A DNA stretch of 39,232 nucleotides, taken from positions 1 through 39,232 of the IMG/VR virus record IMGVR_UViG_3300025168_000216; one strand, 5' to 3'. Below are positions 1-7,795 of this stretch, in pieces (position 1 is the first letter of the stretch; each line of letters opens with the position of its first letter). A program made the translations under genes and the position numbers. The notes below the pieces were generated by a model. That model did not search any database, was not told the origin of the DNA, and worked only from the letters and a program-made list of their open reading frames with translations. The stretch is from a virus.

Positions 1-127
1 GTGGACTCTTTGATATGTTTGATGCACCTAAGAAAGAAGCAAAGCTAGGTGCAGACTTAGATTATGGTTTATTAGCTAGTAACTTTGCACCTGATATGAA
101 AGAAACAGGCGAAGAAATAAAAACAAT
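1..127 (+). repeat. Terminal repeat, left copy (exact match to 37556-37682)
   Basis: Bases 1-127 match 37556-37682 exactly; the first mismatch is A at 128 against G at 37683. Both copies lie in the 5' part of the variable post-terminase gene. An exact overlap that starts at the contig edge and ends at an allelic branch is what an assembly-graph fork gives. The simplest reading is a circular genome closed through two haplotypes rather than a biological terminal repeat. Confidence 0.8.
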
Positions 128-1625
128 AGTTACAAACCCACGTGAAACTGTTAAAGCAATTGCTGATTTAGCTGGTGGAGCTTGGAGAACTGGTTTAGGT
201 AAAGTTATGCCTGAAGGTGTAATGGATTTTCTTGAGAGCGTAGATGAAAAAGTAGGCTATGACAGTAAACCAAGAGAAGAATTAGCGCAAGGAGCATGGA
301 AAGACATAGTAGCTACTCATGGTAGTATTGATGGCTTTAAAAAGTTTGCACAAGAAAACCCTTTTGAGGCAATGTTAGAACTTACAGGTGCTGGGTTAGT
401 TGCTAGACAAGTTAAGAACGTAACTGCTCCTGTTGTAAAAAATGCAATACAAGCAGCTGAAGAGATAGGATTGATGGATCACGTAAGAAAATTTGGATCG
501 TTGCCTGTTGGATTATCAATAGTAGATGTTAATAAACGCTATCCTGGTGTATCAGATGAAATAAAAAAACAATTAGCAATGGGATTAGGCAGAGACAGAA
601 TAGCTGATGATTTAATAAAAGAGTCAATTAACAAAGGTGTCATGGATATAGATGTAAAGAAAACAGGAACACCACTCGAACATAATTATGTTTCAGCTTA
701 CGATGTTTTACCAGGTAGAGTAGTTGCATCAGGTATGGCAGATGCCTCATCTACTGGTCAAACTATTAGAGAAGTTGGTGGTAAAGAAGTTGGTTTTGGT
801 GGTTCAATTGAAGAAGGCGGTCAACAGTTTGCGGATAAGTTTAAAGACATGGCCTGGGCCAATGATCCAAAGGCTATAAAAGCTCTTGTTAATAATTTAA
901 AAGAGTCTGAAAAATTACGTGTTAAAAAAGGACTTTTAGATGAAACTGCGTTTGCACCTTTCCAAATGGGGTTAGGAGCTATTAATTTCGCAGTTCAAAT
1001 GTCTGACACAATGGTTAAATCTGCTAAAACTAATTTAAACAAAAAACAAATAGCAGACCTAGACGATAAAATTAGAAAAACAGAATACTTAAAAACATTT
1101 AACGAAGGTAAACCAGATGAATTTAAAAAGAAAGTATTCTTAAACCCTGATTTTGTTGGATTAGATAAAGTTGATTTAACTAAATTGTCTGGCCCACAAA
1201 AGAAAGATATTATTAGAATACTTGATACAAATGCTAGAGATGATATTGGCTCAATGTTGCAGCATCAATTAGCTAATAGTGATCCACAACAATTAATTAC
1301 CGATCCTTATACACTTCATAATGTAATGATTCCAGATAAAATTCCACCAAATGCAGATGGTACTATTCCATCAGGTCATAGAACATATGGTGCTGCTGTA
1401 AAAGGTAGAATGGTTGGTCGTATTGAAGAACCAATTAATTTATTAGACTTGATGGTTATAAATGACAACAAAGGAAAAAGAATAACTAACGAAAGAATGA
1501 AAGGCGCAAAAAAAGCCTCATTGAACAAATCTATTATGGGGCAAAAAATTCGTCAAGTTATCACAGAAGAAGATGTTGACAGAGCTGTAAAAGCAAATCA
1601 ACGGAGAATGGGTTTGCTCTTATAA
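3..1625 (+). CDS. Variable post-terminase virion/ejection candidate, allele A (5' partial)
   Basis: The reading frame is open to the left edge, and comparison with the full-length version at 37507-39114 shows that about 18 N-terminal residues are missing; the first internal Met is at 15. The two proteins are almost identical over the first 50 residues, similar again around FKKFAQENPFEAMLELTG, diverge strongly in the central and C-terminal parts, and both end in a short GLL-type tail. There is no signal peptide. The function is unknown. Its place between the large terminase and the neck adaptor and its soluble helical composition suggest a packaged or ejected virion protein, which is inference. 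The central stretch around VLPGRVVASGM weakly recalls domains of large phage polyvalent proteins; I hold this loosely. Confidence 0.7.
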   Translation, partial: GLFDMFDAPKKEAKLGADLDYGLLASNFAPDMKETGEEIKTIVTNPRETVKAIADLAGGAWRTGLGKVMPEGVMDFLESVDEKVGYDSKPREELAQGAWKDIVATHGSIDGFKKFAQENPFEAMLELTGAGLVARQVKNVTAPVVKNAIQAAEEIGLMDHVRKFGSLPVGLSIVDVNKRYPGVSDEIKKQLAMGLGRDRIADDLIKESINKGVMDIDVKKTGTPLEHNYVSAYDVLPGRVVASGMADASSTGQTIREVGGKEVGFGGSIEEGGQQFADKFKDMAWANDPKAIKALVNNLKESEKLRVKKGLLDETAFAPFQMGLGAINFAVQMSDTMVKSAKTNLNKKQIADLDDKIRKTEYLKTFNEGKPDEFKKKVFLNPDFVGLDKVDLTKLSGPQKKDIIRILDTNARDDIGSMLQHQLANSDPQQLITDPYTLHNVMIPDKIPPNADGTIPSGHRTYGAAVKGRMVGRIEEPINLLDLMVINDNKGKRITNERMKGAKKASLNKSIMGQKIRQVITEEDVDRAVKANQRRMGLLL

Positions 1626-1628
1626 CAA

Positions 1629-1657
1629 TCAACATTATTCTTAATTACTGATATACT
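1629..1657 (+). promoter_or_regulatory. Candidate sigma70-type promoter before the adaptor gene
   Basis: TCAACA (1629-1634) and TATACT (1652-1657) are separated by 17 nt, just upstream of the adaptor start at 1679. The same element recurs at the right end as TTAACA/TATACT, so the better -35 is in that copy. The intergenic spacer is conserved between alleles although the upstream gene has diverged. Seen directly; promoter activity is inferred. Confidence 0.45.
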
Positions 1658-1662
1658 TACGT

Positions 1663-1743
1663 TAAAATAGGACTGATTATGGCATTAAATACGTACACAG
1701 GCTTAAAAACAAGCATTGCTGATTTCTTAAATAGAGATGATTT
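1663..1743 (+). repeat. Partner of the right-end repeat (39152-39232)
   Basis: These 81 bases are identical to the last 81 bases of the window and cover the end of the intergenic spacer and the first codons of the adaptor gene. With one upstream mismatch (1662 against 39151) and another at the -35 box, the match extends back to the stop codon of the preceding gene. Confidence 0.8.
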
Positions 1744-2308
1744 GACAGCAGTTATACCTGACTTTATTTCATTGGCTGAAGCACAGATCAATAGAGATAT
1801 ACGTCATTGGAAGATGGAAGCACGAGCCAATGGACAACAAACAAATCTTGATGAATACATGCAGATACCATCTGACTGGGTAGAAACTATTAGATTGCAC
1901 CTGACAGGATCAGGCACGTCTACAGTAAATCTTGTATCAAGAGATGCTATGGCTGATAAACGTCAAGCAAACAATAACGAAACAGGAACACCAACACATT
2001 ACACACACGCAGATGGACAATTTCAGTTGCACCCAACTCCAAGTAATGACATAGATTTTGAGTTACTCTACTATCAGAAGCTAGACGCTTTAAGTAGTAG
2101 TAACGCAGATAATTGGCTTTTACTAGAAGCACCTGATGTATACCTCTATGGAGCGTTATTACATTCAGCACCGTATCTAGCAGATGACCAAAGAGTAGCT
2201 GTATGGGCGCAGTTGTATGGCGCAGCAGTACAGCGTTTAAACGAAGTCTCTGAAGACGCTAGGTTTAGTGGTTCAGGGTTAACACTTAAAGTGAGGGGAT
2301 TGATATGA
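1679..2308 (+). CDS. Phage neck adaptor protein (head-to-tail connector, SU10-like)
   Basis: 209 residues. It starts MALNTYTGLKTSIADFLNR and continues with a helix ending LAEAQINRDIRHW, a pattern I recognise from SU10/P22-type adaptor proteins that sit under the portal and join it to the tail nozzle. The middle has the short beta region typical of the family (IPSDWVET, YTHADGQFQLHP) before a C-terminal helical part (VYLYGALLHSAPYL). The length fits. The start has AGGA at 1669-1672 upstream. Its end overlaps the next gene by 4 nt (ATGA). The first 21 codons are repeated at the right end of the window. Confidence 0.75.
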   Translation: MALNTYTGLKTSIADFLNRDDLTAVIPDFISLAEAQINRDIRHWKMEARANGQQTNLDEYMQIPSDWVETIRLHLTGSGTSTVNLVSRDAMADKRQANNNETGTPTHYTHADGQFQLHPTPSNDIDFELLYYQKLDALSSSNADNWLLLEAPDVYLYGALLHSAPYLADDQRVAVWAQLYGAAVQRLNEVSEDARFSGSGLTLKVRGLI

Positions 2309-2691
2309 GTTTTACCAACTTTTTAGAAACAGAAATTTTAGATCATGTATTTGCTGGAGCGGCTTACTCAGCTCCTTCTCAGCATTACTTAGCATTATTT
2401 ACAGCAGCTCCAGGTGAAACTGGTGGTGGTACTGAAGTATCAACTTCAAATACAGCATATGCAAGAAGACCTGTAAACTTTACTACATCAGGTGCAACGA
2501 CATCAAATAACGCAGCAGTAGAATTTGCTACAGCAACTGCGGCTTTTGGTACAGTCACACACGTTGGAGTATTTGATGCAGCTACATCAGGAAATATGAT
2601 GGCCTACGCAACATTAGCATCATCCAAAGCGATTGATACTGGTGACGTGTTTCGAGTACCATCAGGTGACTTAGACATAACGCTCAACTAA
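2305..2691 (+). CDS. Small virion/tail-fibre-associated protein
   Basis: 128 residues starting MSFTNFLETEILDHVFAG, then a region (YLALFTAAPGETGGGTEVS) that resembles a widespread small phage structural family usually annotated as tail or fibre protein. The rest is Thr/Ala-rich beta-type sequence (VTHVGVFDAATSGNMMAYATL) with no membrane segment. It is coupled to the adaptor gene by a 4-nt overlap and precedes the nozzle-region genes, which fits a tail-associated role. The family assignment is from memory of the sequence pattern, and the exact position in the virion is inferred. Confidence 0.6.
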   Translation: MSFTNFLETEILDHVFAGAAYSAPSQHYLALFTAAPGETGGGTEVSTSNTAYARRPVNFTTSGATTSNNAAVEFATATAAFGTVTHVGVFDAATSGNMMAYATLASSKAIDTGDVFRVPSGDLDITLN

Positions 2692-2705
2692 TACAGTTGT
2701 AACGT

Positions 2706-3698
2706 ATGGCTTTTGTATACGGTGATTCGTATTATGGCTTACGTACTTGGGGTAGTAGTAGCGGTGATGTAAAAGATGCTTCAGCCGCACTTACAGCCAC
2801 ATCAAGTTCAGGAGCTGTAGACTGGGTAGTAGCTCGTGGTAGTGGTGTTATAACAATAACCGTTGCCTCTGGTACTACGTGTAGTGGCGAAAAGATAATA
2901 CTAGAAGAGTCTGACCGTTATACTTATGGTTCAGGCTTGTGGGGGCGTAATGTCTTTGCTGGTAATGCAGACTTACAAACTATTGTATCTGCAACATCGT
3001 CTATTGCAAATGTAGTACAAGAAAGAGTACGTACAGCTAGTGCAACCGTATCCGCAAGTGCAACCGTATATGCAATTGGTGGTATGCGAAGTAACGCATA
3101 CTCCGAATCTGTATCTACCAGTAGCATGGCAACTTCAAATGCTACGCTTAGAGTTAGAGAAAGTGCTGCGACATCTACGTCAGCATCATCTGCAACATCT
3201 AATGCAACGTGTACATGGAGTACAGGAGCAACTGTAAGTGCAACAGGTACGTTAACAGGTGCTGCAATTCAGTTCTTTGAGGAACGTGCAGACAAATTTA
3301 CATATGGTTCAGGTAAATACGGTTACAACCCTTACGATGCTACAGATTTACAAACAATAATATCTGCTACGTCTGTAGGCACATCTTGTGTAGGTGCAAA
3401 AGTAAATCTAGCCGCTGCAAATAGTATTGCTACTTCTTCAGCAACAGCTAGTGGAGAACAAATAGACCAGCCTACAAGTGCTATGTCAGCAACTTCTAGT
3501 GTTACGGTCAGAGCAGAAGCTATATTTACATCAAGTGCAACAAGTCAATCAGCTTCTACTACAGCATTTACAACAGTTATTAGAGTAAGAGAAGATACAG
3601 CGGCAGTATCAGTAACGTCAGGTGTAGCTACATTAGGTAGAGAAAAATGGGAAATAATTGTTAACAACACTAATACTTGGACACAAATAGCGGCATAA
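2706..3698 (+). CDS. Ser/Ala/Thr-rich repetitive tail protein
   Basis: 330 residues of strongly biased composition (long runs of Ser, Ala and Thr). An internal duplication is visible: residues about 68-100 (ESDRYTYGSGLWGRN ... DLQTIVSATS) match about 192-224 (ERADKFTYGSGKYGYNP ... DLQTIISATS), and a weaker third unit begins at residue 3 (FVYGDSYYGLRTWGSS). This suggests tandem beta domains joined by low-complexity linkers. There is no signal peptide or membrane segment and no clear ribosome binding site before the ATG. Location between fibre-like and nozzle genes suggests a tail appendage. I do not recognise a named family. Confidence 0.65.
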   Translation: MAFVYGDSYYGLRTWGSSSGDVKDASAALTATSSSGAVDWVVARGSGVITITVASGTTCSGEKIILEESDRYTYGSGLWGRNVFAGNADLQTIVSATSSIANVVQERVRTASATVSASATVYAIGGMRSNAYSESVSTSSMATSNATLRVRESAATSTSASSATSNATCTWSTGATVSATGTLTGAAIQFFEERADKFTYGSGKYGYNPYDATDLQTIISATSVGTSCVGAKVNLAAANSIATSSATASGEQIDQPTSAMSATSSVTVRAEAIFTSSATSQSASTTAFTTVIRVREDTAAVSVTSGVATLGREKWEIIVNNTNTWTQIAA

Positions 3699-3702
3699 TA
3701 TT

Positions 3703-5187
3703 ATGGCATTAATACCACTACAATTACCACCAGGAGTTCATAGAAACGGTACAGACTTTGAGTCATCTAATAGATGGCGTGATGCTAGTCTAGTCAGATG
3801 GCATGATGGATCAATGCGACCAGTTGGTGGTTGGACTGTGAGAAAATCAAATGCATTTGCAGCAGCTCCTAGAGCAATGCTTTCGTATCTTGATAATAAT
3901 AGTGATGAACACTTAATTGCTGGTACTTATAATAAACTGTATTACGTGAACCCCTCACAAACAGTTTACGATATAACACCAACATCAGGATTTACTGATG
4001 GAACAACAAGTGGTGCGTTAAATACAGGATTTGGTGGTGGTTTTTATGGTTTTTCAAATTATGGTACAGCACCATCAAGCTCTGGTGTTTATTCTGAAGC
4101 AACTACATGGTCATTAGATACTTGGGGTGAATACCTCTTAGCAATATCATCAACAGATGGTAAGCTATTAGAATGGCAAGGCAATACAGGAGCAAAGGCA
4201 CAAACAGTATCTAACGCTCCGACAGGCAATAATGCAATGGTTGTATCTGAAGAACGCTTTGTTTTCTGTTTGGGTGCTGGTGGCAATCCACGTAAAGTGC
4301 AATGGTCTGATAAAGAAAACAATACTGTCTGGTCTCCTTCAGCAACAAATGAAGCTGGTGATATGGAACTACAGACTACAGGGCAAATTATGTGTGGCTT
4401 GAGAATGAGAGGATCGACAATTATTTTGACTGATAACGATGCACATATAGCACAATACTCTGGGCCGCCATTTGTTTATGGCTTTGAAAGAGTAGGTACA
4501 GCTTGTGGAGTTGCATCAAGAAAAGGAGCAGTAGCAATAGATCAAGGTGCATTCTGGATGGGTAGAAATGGATTCTTTACATTTGATGGATCAACAGCAA
4601 AAGAAATGCCTTGTGAGGTAGCAGATTATGTTTTTGATGACATGAACCCAGCACAAGTAAGCAAAGTATATGCAGTTCACAATTCACAGTTTGGTGAGAT
4701 ATGGTGGTTCTATCCATCTGCAAACTCCAACGAAAATGATAGGTATGTAACTTTAGACTATAAAGAAGGTCATTGGGCAACTGGTACATTAGATAGAACT
4801 GCTGGTGTAGATCAAGGTGTGTTTTCTAATCCAATCTTTGTAGATGCTAGTGGTAATTTATACAACCATGAAACAGGGTATACACACTCAGGTTCAGTTA
4901 AACCATTTGCAGAAAGCGGCCCAATAAGTTTAGGTAACGGTGATAACATTATGCGTGTTACACAATTAATACCTGATGAACGTGTGCAAGGTGAAGTTAA
5001 AGTAACCTTTAAAACCAGAACTCATCCAAACGATACAGAAACAAATCATGGTGAAGTAACATTAACAAACCCAACAGACGTAAGATTTCAAGGTAGACAA
5101 GTAAGAATGAAAATACAAGGAGCTGGTAACACAAATTGGCGATCAGGTGTAATGAGAATAGAAGCAAACGCTGGAGGTAGACGATGA
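3703..5187 (+). CDS. Tail nozzle/needle-hub protein, beta-propeller-like
   Basis: 494 residues beginning with IPLQLPPGVHRNGTDFES and RWRDASLVRW-DGSMRPVGGW, a start I associate with nozzle or tail-stabilisation proteins of P22-like and SU10-like podoviruses (P22 gp10 / T7 gp12 type folds). The body has repeated blade-like strands with Trp and Gly turns (EYLLAISSTDGKLLEWQGN, FWMGRNGFFTFDGS, EIWWFYPSANS), consistent with a propeller. It follows the adaptor gene as in related phages and would cap the portal-adaptor channel. The 3' end overlaps the next gene by 4 nt. The fold call is inference from pattern, not alignment. Confidence 0.65.
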   Translation: MALIPLQLPPGVHRNGTDFESSNRWRDASLVRWHDGSMRPVGGWTVRKSNAFAAAPRAMLSYLDNNSDEHLIAGTYNKLYYVNPSQTVYDITPTSGFTDGTTSGALNTGFGGGFYGFSNYGTAPSSSGVYSEATTWSLDTWGEYLLAISSTDGKLLEWQGNTGAKAQTVSNAPTGNNAMVVSEERFVFCLGAGGNPRKVQWSDKENNTVWSPSATNEAGDMELQTTGQIMCGLRMRGSTIILTDNDAHIAQYSGPPFVYGFERVGTACGVASRKGAVAIDQGAFWMGRNGFFTFDGSTAKEMPCEVADYVFDDMNPAQVSKVYAVHNSQFGEIWWFYPSANSNENDRYVTLDYKEGHWATGTLDRTAGVDQGVFSNPIFVDASGNLYNHETGYTHSGSVKPFAESGPISLGNGDNIMRVTQLIPDERVQGEVKVTFKTRTHPNDTETNHGEVTLTNPTDVRFQGRQVRMKIQGAGNTNWRSGVMRIEANAGGRR

Positions 5188-5399
5188 GTATTGCAACACC
5201 ACCTTCACCTTTAGGTGGCGATTGGAAACCGTGGGGTGAAAGACTTAATAAATTTTTGACTGCTACTAGAAATAAATTACAGTTTAGAGATGCAGAGGCA
5301 AAAGCCACAGAAGATGGCATTATAATGTGGGATGCTGTACAAAATGCGGTTGTAGTTTCCAAGAATGGAGCTTGGGTTAAGTTAAAATACGATCCATGA
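5184..5399 (+). CDS. Small tail-region protein of unknown function
   Basis: 71 residues. It opens SIATPPSPLGGDWKPWGERL and carries a short helical segment (KFLTATRNKLQFRDAEAKA), then a terminal strand pair (VVVSKNGAWVKLKYD). ATGA-type overlaps on both sides (5184-5187 and 5396-5399) make it part of a tightly coupled unit with the nozzle and the GNAT-like gene. I know of no function; a small virion or assembly protein is likely from context. Confidence 0.6.
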   Translation: MSIATPPSPLGGDWKPWGERLNKFLTATRNKLQFRDAEAKATEDGIIMWDAVQNAVVVSKNGAWVKLKYDP

Positions 5400-5773
5400 G
5401 TCTAGCTGAAGAATTATTAAGATGCCAGAAATGGATACAGGCTGCATTGAATAAAGGTGGCGATACTCACGACTTTAAAGATGTAGTTGATGGTGTATTA
5501 AGTGGCAACATGCAACTGTGGTTAGGTGCTAACGGTTGTGCAGTAACTGAAATAATCGTGTATCCTAATAAGAAAGTGCTACACGTATTTCTTGCTGGTG
5601 GTGATCAAGGTCAAGGAATAGAACAAATAACAGACATGCATGATGATGCAATGGCATGGGGTAAAGAACAAGGATGTGATGGTATGACAGTAACTGGGCG
5701 TAGAGGTTGGAAAAAAATCTTGCAACCTAGAGGATGGACTGAACAGTTCACAACATTATTAAAGGAGTTTTGA
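5396..5773 (+). CDS. GNAT-like acyltransferase-fold phage protein
   Basis: 125 residues. The central strands VTEIIVYPNKKVLHVFLAGG, the helix DMHDDAMAWGKEQGCDG, and the ending MTVTGRRGWKKILQPRGWTE match the arrangement of small GNAT-fold proteins found beside podovirus tail and internal-virion genes. The G-R-x-G-W motif near the C-terminus is the feature I recognise. Whether it acetylates anything is unknown; many of these phage proteins may be structural or assembly factors. It overlaps the preceding gene by 4 nt and is followed after one base by the next ORF. Confidence 0.55.
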   Translation: MSLAEELLRCQKWIQAALNKGGDTHDFKDVVDGVLSGNMQLWLGANGCAVTEIIVYPNKKVLHVFLAGGDQGQGIEQITDMHDDAMAWGKEQGCDGMTVTGRRGWKKILQPRGWTEQFTTLLKEF

Positions 5774-5774
5774 C

Positions 5775-6572
5775 ATGAGTGGTGGCGGTGGAAAAAGTGG
5801 AAGTGAAAGTACAGAGACTAGTTTACCTGAATGGCTAAGAGGCCCAGCAGAACGTAATCTAGGTAGAGCTGAAGACGTACAAAGATTAGGTTATATGCCA
5901 TACAGAGGCCCAGAAGTAGCAGCCTTTACACCTAATCAATTGGCAGCAATGCAAAATAATAATGATGCAGCACGTGCATTTGGTTTTGCAGCTCCAGGCG
6001 GTGCAGCTGAAGGTATGCCAACACCTGAACTTTATGCGGGTGGTATAAGAGCATACGACTCAAATGCATTATATGACCAAGCACTCTTAGACACTCAAGC
6101 CTATCAACCTGAGACTTTTGACCAATACAACGCATTATTTGGTAGTAATGTAGCAACTACAGCAAATCCTAACCCATTACCTACTGGAAGACCAAGTGGT
6201 GGTGGCGGAAGTTTTGGTGGTGTTGATCCTAATGAAGTTGCAATACAAAAATTACGTGATGACAGAGCTAATGCTACTAATACGCCAACTGCAATGCAAA
6301 ATTATTTAGATGATAGTCAAATGATTCCTAGTGATCCACGTAAATCGCCAGGTCATCCATCAAATTTTAATTACACGCCAAATTATCAAGCATCTATTCC
6401 TGGCACAACAATGGATGATACAGCAGCTATACAAGCTGGTATGACACCTCAGTATCGAAATACAAATTTAGGTGCAATGGATATTCACTCAGGCAGTAGA
6501 CTTGAACAAAATCTCTCAAACCCTATAGATCAAATGATGGCAGAATATGAAGCAAAACTAGCGGGAAAGTAA
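5775..6572 (+). CDS. Virion/ejection protein, zero-frame product upstream of a -1 frameshift site
   Basis: 265 residues, soluble, Gly/Asn/Pro/Gln-rich. The start GGGGKSGSESTETSLPEWLRG and the helix PAERNLGRAEDVQRLGYMPY resemble N-termini of internal or ejected proteins of marine podoviruses; a linker (GRPSGGGGSFGG) follows at about residues 135-150. The start has AAGGAG about 9 nt upstream. The last codons before TAA contain GGGAAAG, the heptamer used by lambda G/T, and the next ORF is open in the -1 frame across this point. The protein may therefore be made both as a 265-residue form and as a 667-residue fusion. Confidence 0.7.
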   Translation: MSGGGGKSGSESTETSLPEWLRGPAERNLGRAEDVQRLGYMPYRGPEVAAFTPNQLAAMQNNNDAARAFGFAAPGGAAEGMPTPELYAGGIRAYDSNALYDQALLDTQAYQPETFDQYNALFGSNVATTANPNPLPTGRPSGGGGSFGGVDPNEVAIQKLRDDRANATNTPTAMQNYLDDSQMIPSDPRKSPGHPSNFNYTPNYQASIPGTTMDDTAAIQAGMTPQYRNTNLGAMDIHSGSRLEQNLSNPIDQMMAEYEAKLAGK

Positions 6573-6593
6573 ACGGGAGTGTAGATGCCTCCC
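6563..6593 (+). promoter_or_regulatory. Programmed -1 ribosomal frameshift signal (slippery heptamer plus hairpin)
   Basis: G GGA AAG (6563-6569) lies in zero-frame phase as X XXY YYZ and is followed at once by the stop TAA (6570-6572). After a 5-nt spacer, GGGAG (6575-6579) can pair with CTCCC (6589-6593) around a 9-nt loop. Slipping back one base gives the codon GTA at 6569 and an open frame to 7777. The heptamer is the one known for lambda gpG/gpGT. Geometry is seen directly; activity is inferred. Confidence 0.7.
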
Positions 6594-6607
6594 CTGTACC
6601 CAGCCTA

Positions 6608-7777
6608 ATGAACGCCTCACTACTATCAAGTGAGAATGGTATAGGTAACGCTGTTCAGGGTTCAGGTATGGGTGTACCAACATTGCAAAATAGAGGTATA
6701 GGTACTGCAACTCAAAGCTCTGGAATGGGTGTACCAACATTACAGGAACGTGGTATAGGAAATGCACAACAATTTTTCAGTCAGCCAATGATGGCTAGTG
6801 GTTCACCAAATAGCAGAGGTGTAGACACATCATTATCAGACAATATGATTAATACGGTTGGTACTGGTATGGGAAACAACCTTAGAGTTTTAGCAGATAA
6901 AATGCAAAATGTTAATGAAATATATGGATCACCTGATACCCTATCTGTAGACGATAGAATTAAAATTATGAACGGTGAAATGACTGAAGCACAAGCAGAT
7001 AAAATTTTAGCAGATTCACAATTGCCTTTTAGAGATAAAGGCGGTAGTGGATTTTTTAGGTCGCTTGATCCGATTGATATGGCTTTTAGAATGGCAGTTG
7101 GTGGTGACACAACACAAAATTCTATTGATGCACATAGAGCAAATAAAAATTCTAATTTTGGCGATGGTCTTATGGGGTATAAAGATGAAAATATGCTCAA
7201 CCAAGATGGTACAACATATATACCAGTATCAGATATGCCGAATGGTTATCATTTTAAATCAGGTAAAGATGCGGGTAATATGGCTAGAGGTGATTTGACT
7301 CTAGGAGGTATTCCGTTGGCTTTATTAGGTCATGCATATCAACAAGGAACAGGACTTTTAAAAATGGATGGTTCGTATGGCAGAGGAGCAAGATTACAGG
7401 CTTCTGACAATGCTAGAGGTATAGCTGCAAGTGGCAATGCACCAGCACTACAAGGTATATTTGATCGTATGGATGCTGGTAGAGCAAGAGATGAAGTTAT
7501 TAAACAAAGAATAGCTGATGGTACTTTTGTGCCAGGTAAAAAAGCACAAGCATATAATCCACCAAAAGAAACTGTTGCTGATAGGAAAGGGTACACACCT
7601 AAACCCGCAGCTAAAACAAAAGTAAAAGTAGATTATAATAAGAACAAACCTGTGGTAGTTAAAAAGACTAAACCTACTCCAAGAGGCCCACAACCTGTAA
7701 AAGTTACAAGAACAACAGGAAGCAGAGGTGGCAGAGGTAATGTAGGCGCAAGACGTAGATTAACAGGCGGTAGGTAA
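6608..7777 (+). CDS. C-terminal part of the frameshifted virion protein (389 aa if started independently)
   Basis: From the first ATG this is a 389-residue protein, but that ATG has no recognisable ribosome binding site, and the same frame is open upstream to 6551, overlapping the end of the preceding gene. A -1 slip at 6563-6569 adds 13 codons before this Met and gives a 667-residue fusion. The start contains two near repeats of GSGMGVPTLQ-RGIG (about residues 19-50). The C-terminus is very basic (repeated K, R and G after residue 320, ending RGGRGNVGARRRLTGGR), as expected for a DNA-contacting packaged protein. There is no signal peptide. Function is inferred as ejection or internal virion protein. 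Confidence 0.65.
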   Translation: MNASLLSSENGIGNAVQGSGMGVPTLQNRGIGTATQSSGMGVPTLQERGIGNAQQFFSQPMMASGSPNSRGVDTSLSDNMINTVGTGMGNNLRVLADKMQNVNEIYGSPDTLSVDDRIKIMNGEMTEAQADKILADSQLPFRDKGGSGFFRSLDPIDMAFRMAVGGDTTQNSIDAHRANKNSNFGDGLMGYKDENMLNQDGTTYIPVSDMPNGYHFKSGKDAGNMARGDLTLGGIPLALLGHAYQQGTGLLKMDGSYGRGARLQASDNARGIAASGNAPALQGIFDRMDAGRARDEVIKQRIADGTFVPGKKAQAYNPPKETVADRKGYTPKPAAKTKVKVDYNKNKPVVVKKTKPTPRGPQPVKVTRTTGSRGGRGNVGARRRLTGGR

Positions 7778-7795
7778 TTAAATGGAGATAATGTA

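Noticed and set aside
1-127. Biological direct terminal repeats of a T7-like genome
   Set aside because: The two end repeats match two different internal sites flanking a divergent gene, not each other. A headful-type small terminase also fits circular permutation better.
7047-7298. Plus-strand ORF in another frame of the 6608-7777 gene
   Set aside because: It is a frame shadow with no start signal and biased composition.
6563-7777. Lambda-type G/GT tail assembly chaperone
   Set aside because: The frameshift signal is the same, but the proteins are long, Gly/Asn-rich and basic at the end, and no tape measure gene follows. The role must differ.
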